A DNA stretch of 64,000 nucleotides from Typha latifolia (taxonomy: Eukaryota > Streptophyta > Magnoliopsida > Poales > Typhaceae). How positions within the stretch are numbered: position 1 is the first letter of the stretch; the number at the start of each line of letters is the position of its first letter. Shown piece by piece: positions 11,478 through 24,500 of this stretch. The notes beneath the pieces are model-generated. The model did not search any database. It saw only the letters and a program-made list of their open reading frames with translations, and was not told the origin of the DNA. The translations under genes were made by a program, and so were the position numbers. The DNA is taken from the NCBI GenBank assembly GCA_019914945.1, contig CM034107.1, forward strand, positions 4,092,001 through 4,156,000, read 5' to 3'.

Positions 11478-14400
11478 ATGGAGATGGAGTGCGTCACCGA
11501 GTTTCCTTACATTCACATGGATCAGCGCCCCAGGAAGCGTCCGAGGCTTGGATGGGACGTCTCGCAGCTGCCTAGGGTATAATTTCTGTTTTTTCTTCAT
11601 CGATCACTTCGAAACGCCTCTAGTTATAGGCTTTTTTGCACTAATTTGATAGATCAAAGGTCTTTTATTATCCTGTTTGGATTATATCAGAGATGCTACG
11701 GTCTATGTTTTTTTTTTTGTGGTTTCGTTATTATCCGCAGATGGTTCTGTGAGGGAAAAAAATGTAATTTTTTGTATTTTTGATAGATCGGAGAGTTTCG
11801 CTTCACTTCTTTTCCGATTTTATCAGATATATTGTTTCGATTCGTGTCGTTTTTTGTGACTTGGTACTAATTGACGATCGCAATAAGATCTGCGAGAAAT
11901 TTTTGCACTTGTGCAAACTTTGTTCCGGAAAACTTTAGATCTGGAAACGATCTTTGTTCTCGTCCCTTCGCATTAAAAATTAGATCTGGAAGAAATCTTT
12001 TGTTGGATTCGATATTTTTGGGATGTTTATTCTTTATAACTTGGTTGTATTATGTTACATCACTCAGTTTTCTGGAACGTTTTTCTTTTCATAGATTGGA
12101 CTGCGTCTATGCGAATAGTTTTTTTGACTTATAGGAAATAATCCTTATATTTTTGTGAGATAGTTTCAGTTACTATGTTAAAGATGTAATATGTTAATGT
12201 CTAAACACTGTATTATAAACACTGTATTTTTGTGAGATAGTTTGTGTTACTATGTCTTTCCTTGTTGTCTTATTGTTCCATAAACTAAGTAGAACAACCT
12301 TTTTGGTTATCTATTTGATCTTCATTGTTTCTTTAAAGAAAAGTTTGTTGTAGATTCTTCACTGGTTTCTCTTCTGCTTAATTTCTTGGGTTTTACTTCG
12401 TCATTTTGTTTTTCCATGGTTCTCTTCATTTTTAATTATTCTGTCAGAGGTTGTCAAAAGTTTGGGATAGGTTGGGCTGGAAAAGTTGTGTAAAAGGAAT
12501 AAATTATATTATTGTTTTATTTTGTTAGTGGAGAAAATGAATGGTCGCTGTGTGTAGGCTCAGATAGAAATTTTATGTGGGCAAGAAGTTGGAGATGTGG
12601 CCAGCTTAGTGTCTTCTGGACAACCTTCGGGCCATACTTGTTCTTCTCTGTATTCGAAGGGAGTGTCACGAAATGCTTCCCCTCCATGGAGAGAAGATGA
12701 TAAAGATGGACATTACATGTTTGCGGTTGGGGAGAATTTGACCTCTCGCTGTAATTACACTTGACTACAATTATCAAAATCTTAAATATCTGAATATTCT
12801 TCCCATTCCTGTTTGTTTTTCCTCACTTTAGGTATTTCTGTTTTTCACGTAACCTTTATTTGAAAGATTAGTATATTGAGACCATCTCTCGTTAGGAATT
12901 CTGATCCTTGCATAAATTTATATATATGTCTCGGCTTCTCTAGCAACAGAGTGTTCTCTGACTTTATAATCAATATGATTGTTGTCAATAGTATTTTTAT
13001 GGCACAAAATTCTTGCATATTCTTTGCTATGCTACATAATAAATTTTCTTTGGACGGTTGCATGTGTTTTTTTCGCATTAGTCATAAATGTCTTCTAATG
13101 GTTTCTTTATTGTTATGAACTTTTCTGTTCAGTATTTTGTTTTTTATCAAAAATTTTATTGTTTTATTTTGTAGTCAAAATTTATTTTGGACAGTAGCAC
13201 TATTACATACAGTTATGGATTTTAGCTTTCCAATGATTCATATTCCAACTCTGTTTAATGCTGTATCTTTAAGCATTATCCTGTGATAAATGTAACATTT
13301 TCTCAGTGCAATTTGTTATGTTGTCTCTTGAGTGCTATGATTTGATGTCCAAATTAGCAATTGTTCTCACATTTTTTTGACCTTTCCTTCTGTGCAGATA
13401 AAATATACGGCAAAATGGGTGAAGGTTGGTTTCCTATTCTTTCAGAAAATTGTACCAGGAACTCTTTATTGATGCTTTAATCTTTTCTTACCTCCTGTAG
13501 AATAGTTGATATAAAATTAATTTTTGATCCTGTAAATTTGTTCTACAACCTCCATAAGAAAGTTCTTAGTCTTGAGAAAATTAATCATAATCAAATTTTA
13601 GGATCATTTTTGTGCATCCAGGTACCTTTGGCCAGGTATTGGAATGTTGGGACAGGGAAAAAAAAGAAATGGTAGCTATCAAAATTGTCCGGGCCTTGAA
13701 AAAATATCGGGAGGCTGCTATGATAGAAATTGATGTGCTCCAGCAGCTTGGAAAGCACGATAAAAGCGGCAACCGGTGAGTTCTTTTAAAAGTTTTCCCT
13801 ATAACATTCAGTGCTTGTATTTGGTTGTTGTTTCAGTAAAGGATAAGGTTACATCTCTGTAAGCGGTTTTTGCAGTTGTGTGCAAATACGGAACTGGTTT
13901 GACTATCGTAACCATATTTGTATCGTAAGTATATGATTGTTTTACAATAATTACCCAAATTTAACAAGTATCCCTGGGGATTAAAACTTGTCAATGAATG
14001 TAAATGACCTCAACAGGTATTTGAGAAGCTTGGGGCAAGCTTATATGATTTTCTTCGGAAAAATGGTTATCGCTCATTTCCTATTGACCTAGTTCGCGAG
14101 CTTGGCAGACAATTGTTGGAATCTGTTGCATGTGTGTGAACAGTACTTCTGCAAATTTACTTTACTTCATTGATGTTCTTCTATTATTAGCTCCATTTCT
14201 TGATAATTTGGAATTCTAATTTAGTATCTTCCCCTTTGTTATGTCCCAAGTACAAGAGCTAAACATGCTTAGATTTTGTGGTACCCCCCTATCATAGGTT
14301 TTTCCAACTTTGTTAAACCACAATCCTTTTGGTAATGTTTTTTTTTTCTTTTAACTCCCTTCCCCAGGGTTAGTTTACTGTTTTATTAAGAGTTGCAGAT

Positions 14401-15904
14401 TAGGTGGCTTGTTGGTTGAGATTATAATGGTATTCATTTTTAATTGTTCTTTTTTCCTTTACAGTTATGCATGATTTGGGTCTCATACACACTGATTTGA
14501 AGCCTGAGAATATCCTTCTCGTTTCATCGGAATACATTAAAGTACCCGATTACAAGGTATGCATTTGGTTGAATCATATTATTAGTATTGTAATTGCTCT
14601 GGTACCTCTTTATTTAGTCTCTATAATTCTCTTTGGTGAGCGGTATGCCAGAATAAGACTACTGCTTGATGTAGGTGATAGACTCTTCTTTATGTTGCTC
14701 TTTGGTCATGCCATTAGATGATTGCTGAATAATAAATTTGATATTCCTTTCCTTGAAGGATGATTCGTGCTCAAAGAGATTACCCAAATCAAGCGCAATT
14801 AAGTTGATTGATTTTGGTAGCACGACTGACATTAAACAGGATCACAGCTACATAGTATCAACTAGGCATTATAGGGCGCCTGAGGTTATATTAGGTAACG
14901 AACCAGGTGGCATTTTTTTATATTTTTCTTGACACATCTTATATTCTTGTTGAACTGAACTTCTGCACAATTTCCTATCAGGACTTGGATGGAGTTATCC
15001 ATGTGACATATGGAGCGTGGGCTGTATTCTTGTGGAGCTTTGCTCGGTAGATATTTTTTCTACTAATGTACTATCTATCTGCTATTAATTGGTTGTCTCT
15101 GATGGACTTAGTTTAAACTTCTTTGGACTGTTATAGGGGGAAGCCTTATTTCAGACACATGAAAATTTGGAACATTTGGCTATGATGGAGAGGGTATTAG
15201 GTCCACTACCCCAGCATATGTTGAAGAAAGCTGAGTAAGTTCTTTTCTGACTGCACAATGAGCTATAGTAGTCTGAGATATCTACGCCGTGTCGCTGTTG
15301 GTGTGTAATATCATTTTGCTGGCCACTGTTTGACATGCTCTCTTTGATTTGTTTCTATCAGCCGACATGCAGAAAAATATATTAGAAGAGGCGGATTGAA
15401 CTGGCCAGAAGGTGCTTCTTCGAGGGAGAGCATTAGAGCTGTTCTTAAGCTTCCTCGCCTTCAGGTAGAAGAAACAACCTCAATGGAAGCATCTAATTTT
15501 TTTTCTGCATCTCTATTTTTCCACCTTGTTCGATGAATGCTGTGTCACGAACTTAAGAGAGGTTGCTGGTCTGCATTAGAAGAATTTCATTGCCTTAAGT
15601 TGTTTGATGTTAATGATTACTGCATGGCCTATCGCTGAGTGATTTGCCAGTTTAGCTTGTGTGCTGTAGCAATTCCTTTGATGTGTCATTGGGGTTGAGT
15701 TCTCTATCATTTACTGGATTTGCTTTTTTCATTTTTGTTTTGCAGAACCTTGTGATGCAACATGTTGATCACTCTGCAGGAGATCTTATTGACCTCTTGC
15801 AGCACCTTCTGAAGTACGATCCGAAGGACCGTCTGACTGCTCATGAAGCTCTTAAGCACCACTTCTTTACAAGGAATCATCACCATCGTAGGTCCCGCTC
15901 ATAG
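11478..15904 (+). CDS. AFC2: LAMMER-type dual-specificity protein kinase AFC2
   Basis: Exons: 11478-11576, 12558-12750, 13398-13424, 13622-13775, 13876-13924, 14017-14131, 14465-14556, 14759-14894, 14982-15046, 15137-15234, 15362-15464, 15746-15904; 429 aa, close to Arabidopsis AFC2 (427). The N-terminus carries the family signature [12 protein letters not shown]. The kinase domain starts near residue 98, with glycine loop GEGTFGQV (105-112), ATP-binding Lys127, catalytic HTDLKPEN (221-228, Asp223), DFG (261-263), RHYRAPE and the diagnostic [12 protein letters not shown] (322-333). Members of this CLK-like family phosphorylate SR splicing factors in the nucleus; that role is inferred from family. 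Introns are GT-AG and all phases agree, including a 27-nt third exon. The stretch between YK (residue 243) and LPKSS looks about seven residues shorter than in related proteins, possibly a missed micro-exon. Confidence 0.95.
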
Positions 15905-16859
15905 TTTTAACAAACTCGTTCTTTCTTGTGTTCTATTGTACCATTCTTCAAAGATGCAAATCTATGTCAAGAGTAAAGAGTAAAGAAGTTACGAAATTGG
16001 GAATTTGCATCCTAGGAGCAACTGTGATGACCAGGAGTAGTTTGACCCCCACAAACTGACCTGACAAATGTAAAGATGTGTTGTAATGTTTGATCTTCTC
16101 TTTTTAAGTTCCATCCAGTTCATACTGCCGTGTACAAGACTCGATCAAAATGTAACAAAGTTGAATTTCTCTGAATGTTGAGACATATATTAAATGGGAT
16201 GTCGGTGAGGAGGTTGAATATGGCTCGTCTTTGACTAATCTACCATCAATTCGCCCCAAAAGTTTTATAATAGTTCTAAAATTATTTATTGAAACATTAT
16301 AGGTATTGCCACGTAGCTTCATGTTAGTAAATGACAACGTGACTATGATAATAGTCTGCTGCGCTATTTTTCTTTCATTTGGAGATAGGTTTTTTTTTTT
16401 TTTTTTTTCTATTGCAATGAATAGCCAAAAGAAAATAGTGCAGATCAAAGACCAGAGAATTTGAGGGTCCCAGAATTTTTTTCTATTGCAATTGATGGTC
16501 TATGAGCTTTTTAAGTTCTCTCCAATCATCATCCGATTAGTTAATTTGTAAAGCTCTGACTGTTATTTTTCCAAAGAAAAGAAAGAAGAAAATTCCCTCT
16601 TCCTATTATTAGCATCAAAGCGAGGTTCTCTAGATGGATCTGGACGAGGTTTTCTGGATGGAACTGAGGAAATCCTTCTCATGTTCACATATGACGTGGC
16701 AAAATTGGGACGGAAGAAAAAAAAGCACACGAACTCTCTCATTATCGCACTCTTATTTCTTGGGGCGAAGAAAAAACCACGTTAACTCTCTCATTTTCAG
16801 ACATCTTTTCAATCACGCATTCGCGTGCCATGTAAGGTAACGAATCACTTTTACTTTGG
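15905..16859. other. AFC2 3' UTR and intergenic spacer
   Basis: The kinase 3' UTR probably runs to about 16100-16200. A poly-T tract lies at 16391-16407. The 68-codon frame at 16634-16840 has no recognisable domain. Nothing else is supported. Confidence 0.5.
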
Positions 16860-17168
16860 AGTATTTACACCTTAAATTTTTACTATATATAAATTAAGTT
16901 TTTTAATTTAATAAATACATATAAAAAATATTTTGAGTTAGAATACCTTATTAAGTAGAGATATTTTAAAATGCCCGTACTTTTAAAATAATTAAAATAT
17001 TCTAAGTATAACTTGGTTGATGATATTTTTATAATATTTTTGTTTAGTTAAATTAACTCAAAATTTTAATTAAATTTAACTAATTGATCTAACGATATAG
17101 TATTTTTTATGCATATTCACTAAATTATAAGATTAATTTATAAATAGTCAAAGTTTAAAGTGTAAATC
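16860..17168. mobile_element. MITE with about 75-bp terminal inverted repeats
   Basis: The left arm reads tatttacaccttaaatttt and the reverse complement of the right arm reads gatttacactttaaactttg. The match continues through actat-tataaattaa and on for about 75 bp with mismatches. Arms this long on a 310-bp AT-rich element fit a non-autonomous DNA transposon. A target duplication was not resolved, so the superfamily is open. Confidence 0.6.
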
Positions 17169-18049
17169 TCAATTTTATTTTATTAAAAGACAATGTGGAG
17201 TTCTATCACGGAGTTCAATCCATGTTAAACGAGTAACGTGTATTAAAAGATTTGAGTTGCTTATAAAAAGGACTCATCAGACATAATACGTTGCAGTTAA
17301 CTTATTATGAATCCGTCTAACTTAACCTGAAATTTTGCACATATAATTATATTTTTTATCATCGATAAGTTAGATGTTTAATATGAATTCGAAGTGACAT
17401 TTTGGAGAGCATTGCTAGCATGCCCTCTTTTTATATAAATATAATTGTTTCAATCCACCATTCTATTATGACTTTTACTTACCACATTGTTTCATGGTGT
17501 ATAAAAATAAGGATTTTTTTAAACATAATTGATACTAAAATATAACAATTATTACTAATTTCTTTTAAATTTTTTAGAATTGACATTATAGTTAGTTTTT
17601 GACGAAATATTTATAGAATATTCTTGACACATAATTGCTAAAGTTAATAAATATATGTAAATAATTAAATATATTTATTTTTAAAAACTAAGATTTTTTT
17701 TTGTACTAAGATATTAGGTAATATTAGACAGCCTCGTAGATTTTAAGCAATTTATACAAGAAAATGAGTCTAAATTTAGTTTTAATAATAATTAATTAAA
17801 TTCCTTTTTTTTAAAAGAGTTTAATTATTTTGGTGTTAATTATGATATTTTAAAGAACGAAGTGACTATTTTAATATTTTGAAAGTTTTTAGCTGTAATT
17901 TTATAAAAAAAATCCGTAAAATTAAACACACGTAAACAAGAAGTGTTCAAGATTGGTTGCTTCTCGTATCCACTACAGTTAATAAATAAAAAAAGCGAGA
18001 TTAATTTCCAAAACCCCCTCTCCAAGCAACGAGTAGCTGATAATTAAAG
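17169..18049. other. AT-rich intergenic DNA
   Basis: Nothing recognisable: short frames, homopolymer runs and AT-rich sequence only. Confidence 0.5.
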
Positions 18050-18330
18050 AGAAAATTACAAATAACACCCTTTATTTTTATTATATATGCATAAAGCCTT
18101 TTTCTTCTTCTTATTTATGAATAGAGCCTCCTATTTAATAAAAAAATGTGGAGCCGTTTAATTTGGATATATAACTAATTTAACATGATGTCAGATTAAA
18201 TTATATCTATCTATCTATCTATCTATCAAATTTTTAGCAAAATAGGAGGTTCTATTTCTAAATAGTAAAATTTAAAAGAAGGATTTATCTGTAATATGGT
18301 CAAAATATAGGATATTATTTGTAATTTTCC
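18050..18330. mobile_element. MITE copy A with inverted gaaaattacaaataa ends and (ATCT)n core
   Basis: The left end agaaaattacaaataacac pairs with the reverse complement of the right end, ggaaaattacaaataatatc, and the match continues inward. It contains an ATCT tetranucleotide array at about 18205-18229. A related, longer copy occurs at 48544-49100 in the ARP3 gene. It lies about 200 bp upstream of the RGLG start codon, within its likely promoter. The target duplication is unclear. Confidence 0.6.
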
Positions 18331-18532
18331 TGTAATAAAAAAAGCCAAATACGACCACCTTTCCAAAGTCTTATAATAAGTCTGCGATGTATAAGCCAGG
18401 AAAGAGTAATCGAGATGGTTTTGAACGCTCGACGCCGACTTATCGCCGCCAAACTGTTCTTGCTTCGAAGCTTCGCGGAATAAATCTCTATGAATACAAA
18501 AACCGATCTCCGATATCTCTTGTTTGGAATCG

Positions 18533-21500
18533 ATGGGAGCGAGCAATTCACGAGAGACGGGAGGAGAGTGGAGTTATCCGCAGGAGCCATCTTGGGAGCA
18601 GAGTTATTCCCACGGAAACCCGAGTTATCCGCCGCCGGCGTATGACTACTCTGCCACTTATTCGCGCAATCCCCCGGAGACTTCGCAGGCGCCGGGAGCC
18701 GGTGGCAGGAGGCCGGGGTTGGATCGGAGGTATTCGAGGATAAGCGATGATTACCATTCTGTGGATCAGGTAGGCAAGTCCTTTTTTGGGATTTGTAGAG
18801 TTTCTTTTATTTCGTTTTGTTAGGTTAGATTGTGTGGTTAGGGCACAAGAAATCATTTGGAAATTTTAATCTTTTCTAACTTGATCAAGAATACTTGACA
18901 TTTTGAGAAAAATGAAATGGAAATTGGTTGGTGGGAATTCTAATTCACAGCAAGAGAGAGATTGAGGTTATGAATATCTCCTAAGTTGCAGCCTTGCGAT
19001 TCATGTAGGTATAACTTCCTTCGTCATAGGGAGGGAAGGAGGTAGGTTTCTTGTAGGTTTTTGCGAGGATTTTTTTAGGGATTGCGTTGGATTTTTGTTG
19101 ACTATGAATTATGTACGCATGTTCCTTCTGAGGGAGGGGAAGATCGAAGCTAGATTTGGTAAGAGAAGAGAATAGAAGTAGTCAATTTTTGTACGTCAAG
19201 TTCAGATAAGGGCTGACCTCTCATGCACCACAACGCGCTAAAATATTGGTTGACATAAGTGTCTTTCCTACCTAAGCTTACGCTCATTGGTTGCCAAGGG
19301 ACTAGTTTGTGCTGGTACATTGGACTTGGTATTCTAGTGTTGGGTACAAGCTGGTGACTTTGTCAATGGCAGAATGGAACAAGAGAATCATCTCAAGGAG
19401 ATGATCTGCCAGCGAGTTGCCACAAGCCTGCTATTCCAAATTTCCAACTACCAGTGGGCATGCCGTTGGCACAGCAATTCTTAATATTTCGTGCTCCTTT
19501 TGTGACGCCATGTGGATTTGGCTCCTTAGTAGTTGGCATGTTCACCTGCCTGGGATTTGGCTCCCTCGTGGTGGTCATGCCAATTGGCAATAGAATTTTG
19601 ACATGACGTATGCACCTTGGCAAGTCAATCCTGTTTAGGGCACCCATTTCTCCACTACTATTAAGCATTAAGTTATCTTTATGAAATAAGAATAGTACTT
19701 TTTATAGTTATTTTAAAGGGAAAATTTTAATTTACAACCCTACGGTTTGACCCGATTGCAACTTACTTTCATGTACTTCAAATTGAAGTATTTAATTCCT
19801 TTGCGGTCCAGATCAAGTTGCAACTACTAGTCAATCGTTAACTGGGACGTGAAAAAACTTAATTATCCTCATAAAAAATAGTCTAATTTGTAGATCAAGA
19901 GATAGGATGGTCATTTTGCTATTTATTTATGGTGAAAAAAATGTTGGCACCAATAAAACACTGTTAGTTTTGGATGAAAAATGTATTCAATATCACAAAC
20001 TGTTCTTCTGTTTGTGAGTTGTATACTAGTTCTGCCATGTGGATTTGTCTCCTTAGTGGTTGGCATGTTTAATTGTCACATATATTTGGTTAGTTAGTGG
20101 TGGGCATGGCAAATACCAATAGACTTTTGACATTCCCAGGTAGGCTAATCAATCCTTCTTGCAACACCCATTTCCCAATATTATTAACACTAAAGTGGCC
20201 TTTATGAACTAACATTAGTAACTTTTGCATACAATTTTGAAAAAGAAGGGATCATTAGGATTATATACACATTACCACCAACTTCATGTGATCTGTAAAC
20301 TTGTACTTATTTAACTTGCATAACTACTCTTCTAAAGGCCATTGCTTTATAAACATGGAATGCCATGCTTAAAATAGAAGTAGTTCCCACCTTGATCATT
20401 ATATGTCTGACTTGCAAGCGGTTTATGAGATTTTTTTTAAAATTATTTGTTGTTTTCTAGATAAGAACGTGTAAGGAGAAAGTGACTTAAGAATTATGAA
20501 CAAAAAGGAGAAGTGCATGATTCATTTGGGACGTTTTTTATATCATCAATGTTTCTATTAATTAATGAAACAAGTTAACTGTAAATTAAGGCAAATCAAC
20601 ACAAGGTTTCAGTGAAATATATGTAATGCTTAATGTTTAAGTGTTTAGGTAGCTACTTACCTACATTCTATGCCTAATCTTTTTATATTTAGCTTTAATT
20701 TGGTAGGAAAAGGCAGTCAGTTGTATTCCTTAACTTGCTGCCTAATTAAGGAACCGCATATGCATGCGGTTACATACTGAGGCACAAAATACATCATAAT
20801 CAACTGTTTCTAAATGTATTATTCATTATATGTGGCTCTTCCTGCTAATTCCTTTCTTTGATGTGCTCCTTGGTGTTAGTTCCAGAAGAGAACAGGGAAC
20901 AACCACATTTTTAACTGTTGCTTGACAGAGTCTATAGACATTAAGTTTTAATCTATCTTTAATGCCCAATCTAATAAATTAGAAAATATATATGATTTTT
21001 TTATTGTTTGTATTTCTTCTTATGGATATTGTGACCCTTCACAGGTCACCGAGGCTCTTGCACATGCGGGCCTTGAGTCGTCAAATCTTATTGTTGGCGT
21101 TGATTTCACAAAAAGCAATGAATGGACAGGTTTGTATTCATTTACTGAAGGTTTTCAGTGACATTGTTGGTGAATTTATGTATATTATGGTTTTTCATCA
21201 GGTAAACACTCATTCAATAGACACAGCTTACATCACATTGGTGATGCACCAAACCCCTATGAACAAGCAATATCTATCATTGGACGTACATTATCCAAAT
21301 TTGATGAGGATAATTTGATTCCATGCTACGGCTTTGGAGATGGTAACATTATTTTTTGAGGCTCTTGAGGAATGCCATTGTTCTTTCTGTGGTTCACTGA
21401 AATGATGAGAGCTCTGTGTTTTGACAGCATCAACGCATGATCAAGATGTCTTTAGTTTCCGCCCAGATGGGAGACCCTGCAATGGATTTTCAGAGGCTCT

Positions 21501-24500
21501 TACGCGATATAGAGAACTTATCCCACAATTGCATTTGTCTGGTATTTTATTATGGATTTTTGGGGTGTTTAGTTCAGAGCATGGAATTTGATTATTAGTG
21601 CTTTTAGTTTTAATAAATTTCTTTTTCCTTTTCAGGTCCTACCTCCTTTGCTCCCATTATTGAAATGGCAATGACAATTGTGGAACAGAGTGGTGGACAG
21701 TACCATGTTTTATTAATAATTGCTGATGGTCAGGTATATAAAACTTTACATCATATAAAAGGTCTGTAGCTTTTGATATGCTTAGCTTGCATTCATGTAT
21801 GCATGACAGGTATATATACACAACAATTGCCATGCTAGTAGCACATGCGACGCCGACACCATGTCGGCACGTTTCTAGTGTGCCACTAGCACATTGACAT
21901 GCCTCTAAATAGGTTTTTTAGGATTTTTATATGTATTTTTAAGTTCTAATTTATGTATTAAATCCTACGTTCTAATATTATACGTCTATGTATATTCTTT
22001 TTTGTGTGTGTCTATATCTATATATATAAGACTGACTTGGTAATAGGTGTTACTAAAAGAAATTGATACAATATATAAGATTAAGTTGATGCAAATAGCA
22101 CTAACTTTCGGTAGAAGGAACTTTTGATATTGTCTCATGATTACATCATAGTTTGTAATGGTATCGACATATATATTTTGGTGAAGGGACAAGAGATTTG
22201 GATGATCAAATCATAGTTTGTATGCAAGACACGTTGCTAGCTACAAACTTGATTTGCTCTATTCTCATGTATTACTTTTTGTATACGACTTAATTTGACG
22301 AATTATTGCCCTTTTAGTGTCCTTTGATTTATGCCATGTTATTCGTACAATATTTGTTTACTGCATATAAAATGTAATCCAGAGCTCAAGACCTGCTACT
22401 TTTGATTGTGTCTTCGTTCCTATTTCAATTCCAAGATCAAGTTGATGAAATATTTGTAACTGGGTGGTACAGGTTACAAGGAGTGCAGATACTGTACCTG
22501 GACATTTCAGCTCCCAAGAGCAAAAGACTGTTGATGCCATTGTAAAAGCCAGGTATTTATCAAACTGTTTTTGTTCCCTGCATCATATAATATATGACCT
22601 TGCCCTCGTGGCTTTTAATAGATTTGTTTTCTATTTTGTATATATATCATGCTTTCACGTATACATGGCAATCAGTAATCTAACTTTTTTTTTTCTTATC
22701 ATGTCTTTAAATGTTGTAGTGCGTTTCCATTGTCCATTGTGCTGGTTGGAGTTGGTGATGGACCTTGGGACATGATGAAAGAATTTGATGATAACATTCC
22801 AGCCCGATCCTTTGATAACTTCCAGGTAGGAGAAAAGCTAGACATTAACTCTACTGTTCTTGCCTACTACTTGATTTCTAGTCTGTGGTGCCTTTTAAGT
22901 TTTAACCTTCTGAAATTGTATTCTCCTTTTCCAGTTTGTGAATTCTACAGAGATAATGTCTAAAAACATGCCACAATCAAGAAAGGAGGCTGCATTTGCT
23001 CTTGCAGCTTTAATGGAAATACCCTCACAATATCAGGCAACAGTGGAACTGGGGATATTAGGGTATGGATGCAAAACCTTGGCCTAAAATATTATTAGAG
23101 TAAATTATGAATTGTCTTGCTTGTTGTTTTGTCTAAAATCAAACTACTTCATAAACTTTTATTTGTATCACTTTGCCTCCATGTGGTTTAGATGAATATG
23201 GAACTATTAACTTTCCCATCCAAACTTAACAGAAAAAGTACAAAAAAATTATTAGAGTGAACTTTTTTACCATAATGAATATTTATATTCTATTTTTTAA
23301 ATTTAAAATAAAATGTACTTTCAACCATGGATGACCGTGCCAATCGCTATCTACCTCGTCATTGTCATTGCCGCTCGCCGCCGCCTGAGCTTCCACTGCT
23401 TGCACGCGTCAGGTGACCTAGCTCGAGACGGTCAGTCGATTTAAAATTTAAGTTGCAAATTCTGATCTCGTAGGGCATCGACAAACAGGTGCGAGCGGCA
23501 AAGGCGACTTGGTGAGCCAGTGACGACGAGCGATGAAGGGTGAAGATAAATAGTCCCTTACCTTTTTCTCTCTCGCTTTTACGGTACGACCGGTGGTCGA
23601 CACAATCCGTGCCTGTGGCATGGCCATCGTTGCTTTCAACCTCTCCTATCTTCTCTTATATGAGATTATAAGTCTTAAATCTTGATTATTATCTAATTAT
23701 TATAATGTACATTCTTTTAAATATAAGATCAAAAATAAAAATTTTCAATCATTTTAAAAATATGGGTAGAAGATTTATATTTACTTAAATAATAATATGG
23801 GTATTATAGTAATTTTACTTTTTTTTGTTAAATTTAGTTGGAAAAGTTAATAATTTTATATTAACCTAAATTATATGGGGGTAAAGTGATACAACTGAAA
23901 GTTAGTGATTTTAGGCATAACTACTAGGGTAATTTAAAATATACCCTATTATTAGTGTCATTTATTCTGTCGTATTGTTAACATATGGTGACTTCTCTTG
24001 TTATTATTCAACCAGACGTCACTCTGGTTGGTCTCCGGAAAGGGTTGCGCTTCCACCGCCGAGTGCTGCTTATTCCTCTAATTCTAGAAGTTTTAGTTCA
24101 AACAGTTTCAAGCAGAGTGCATCAACTTACCCTTATCCTGGGTATAAGGTGACGCCAAGTACTACTCCTGCACCCAGTGCTTCATCAGATAATCAGGTAC
24201 ACTGTTTTAAAGGCTTAGAATCTATCATTTTAGCTCTCTATTTTCTCCATTTGTACGTTGAAATGACCAGTGAGCTTGGGATATCTCTAACTGCTTTTTT
24301 TTTTTTACTGTTGGCAGGTTTGTCCCATTTGCCTTGTGAGCCCGAAGGACATGGCTTTCGGGTGCGGACATCAGGTGAAGCATTTTGATCTTATAGGACT
24401 TCATCTTCCTCCTATTTACTACATCTCTAATCAATTGTTTTTTTAAACAATTGTTACTTTACGTAATATATATATATATATAGTCAATTGTTATGCCTAA

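Noticed and set aside
18524..18532. Upstream start for RGLG giving MESMGAS
   Set aside because: The first codon would be TTG; starting at 18533 gives the expected myristoylation-type MGASNS.
18387..18743. Alternative plus-strand frame overlapping RGLG exon 1
   Set aside because: Arg-rich off-frame shadow of the real exon, without splice continuity.
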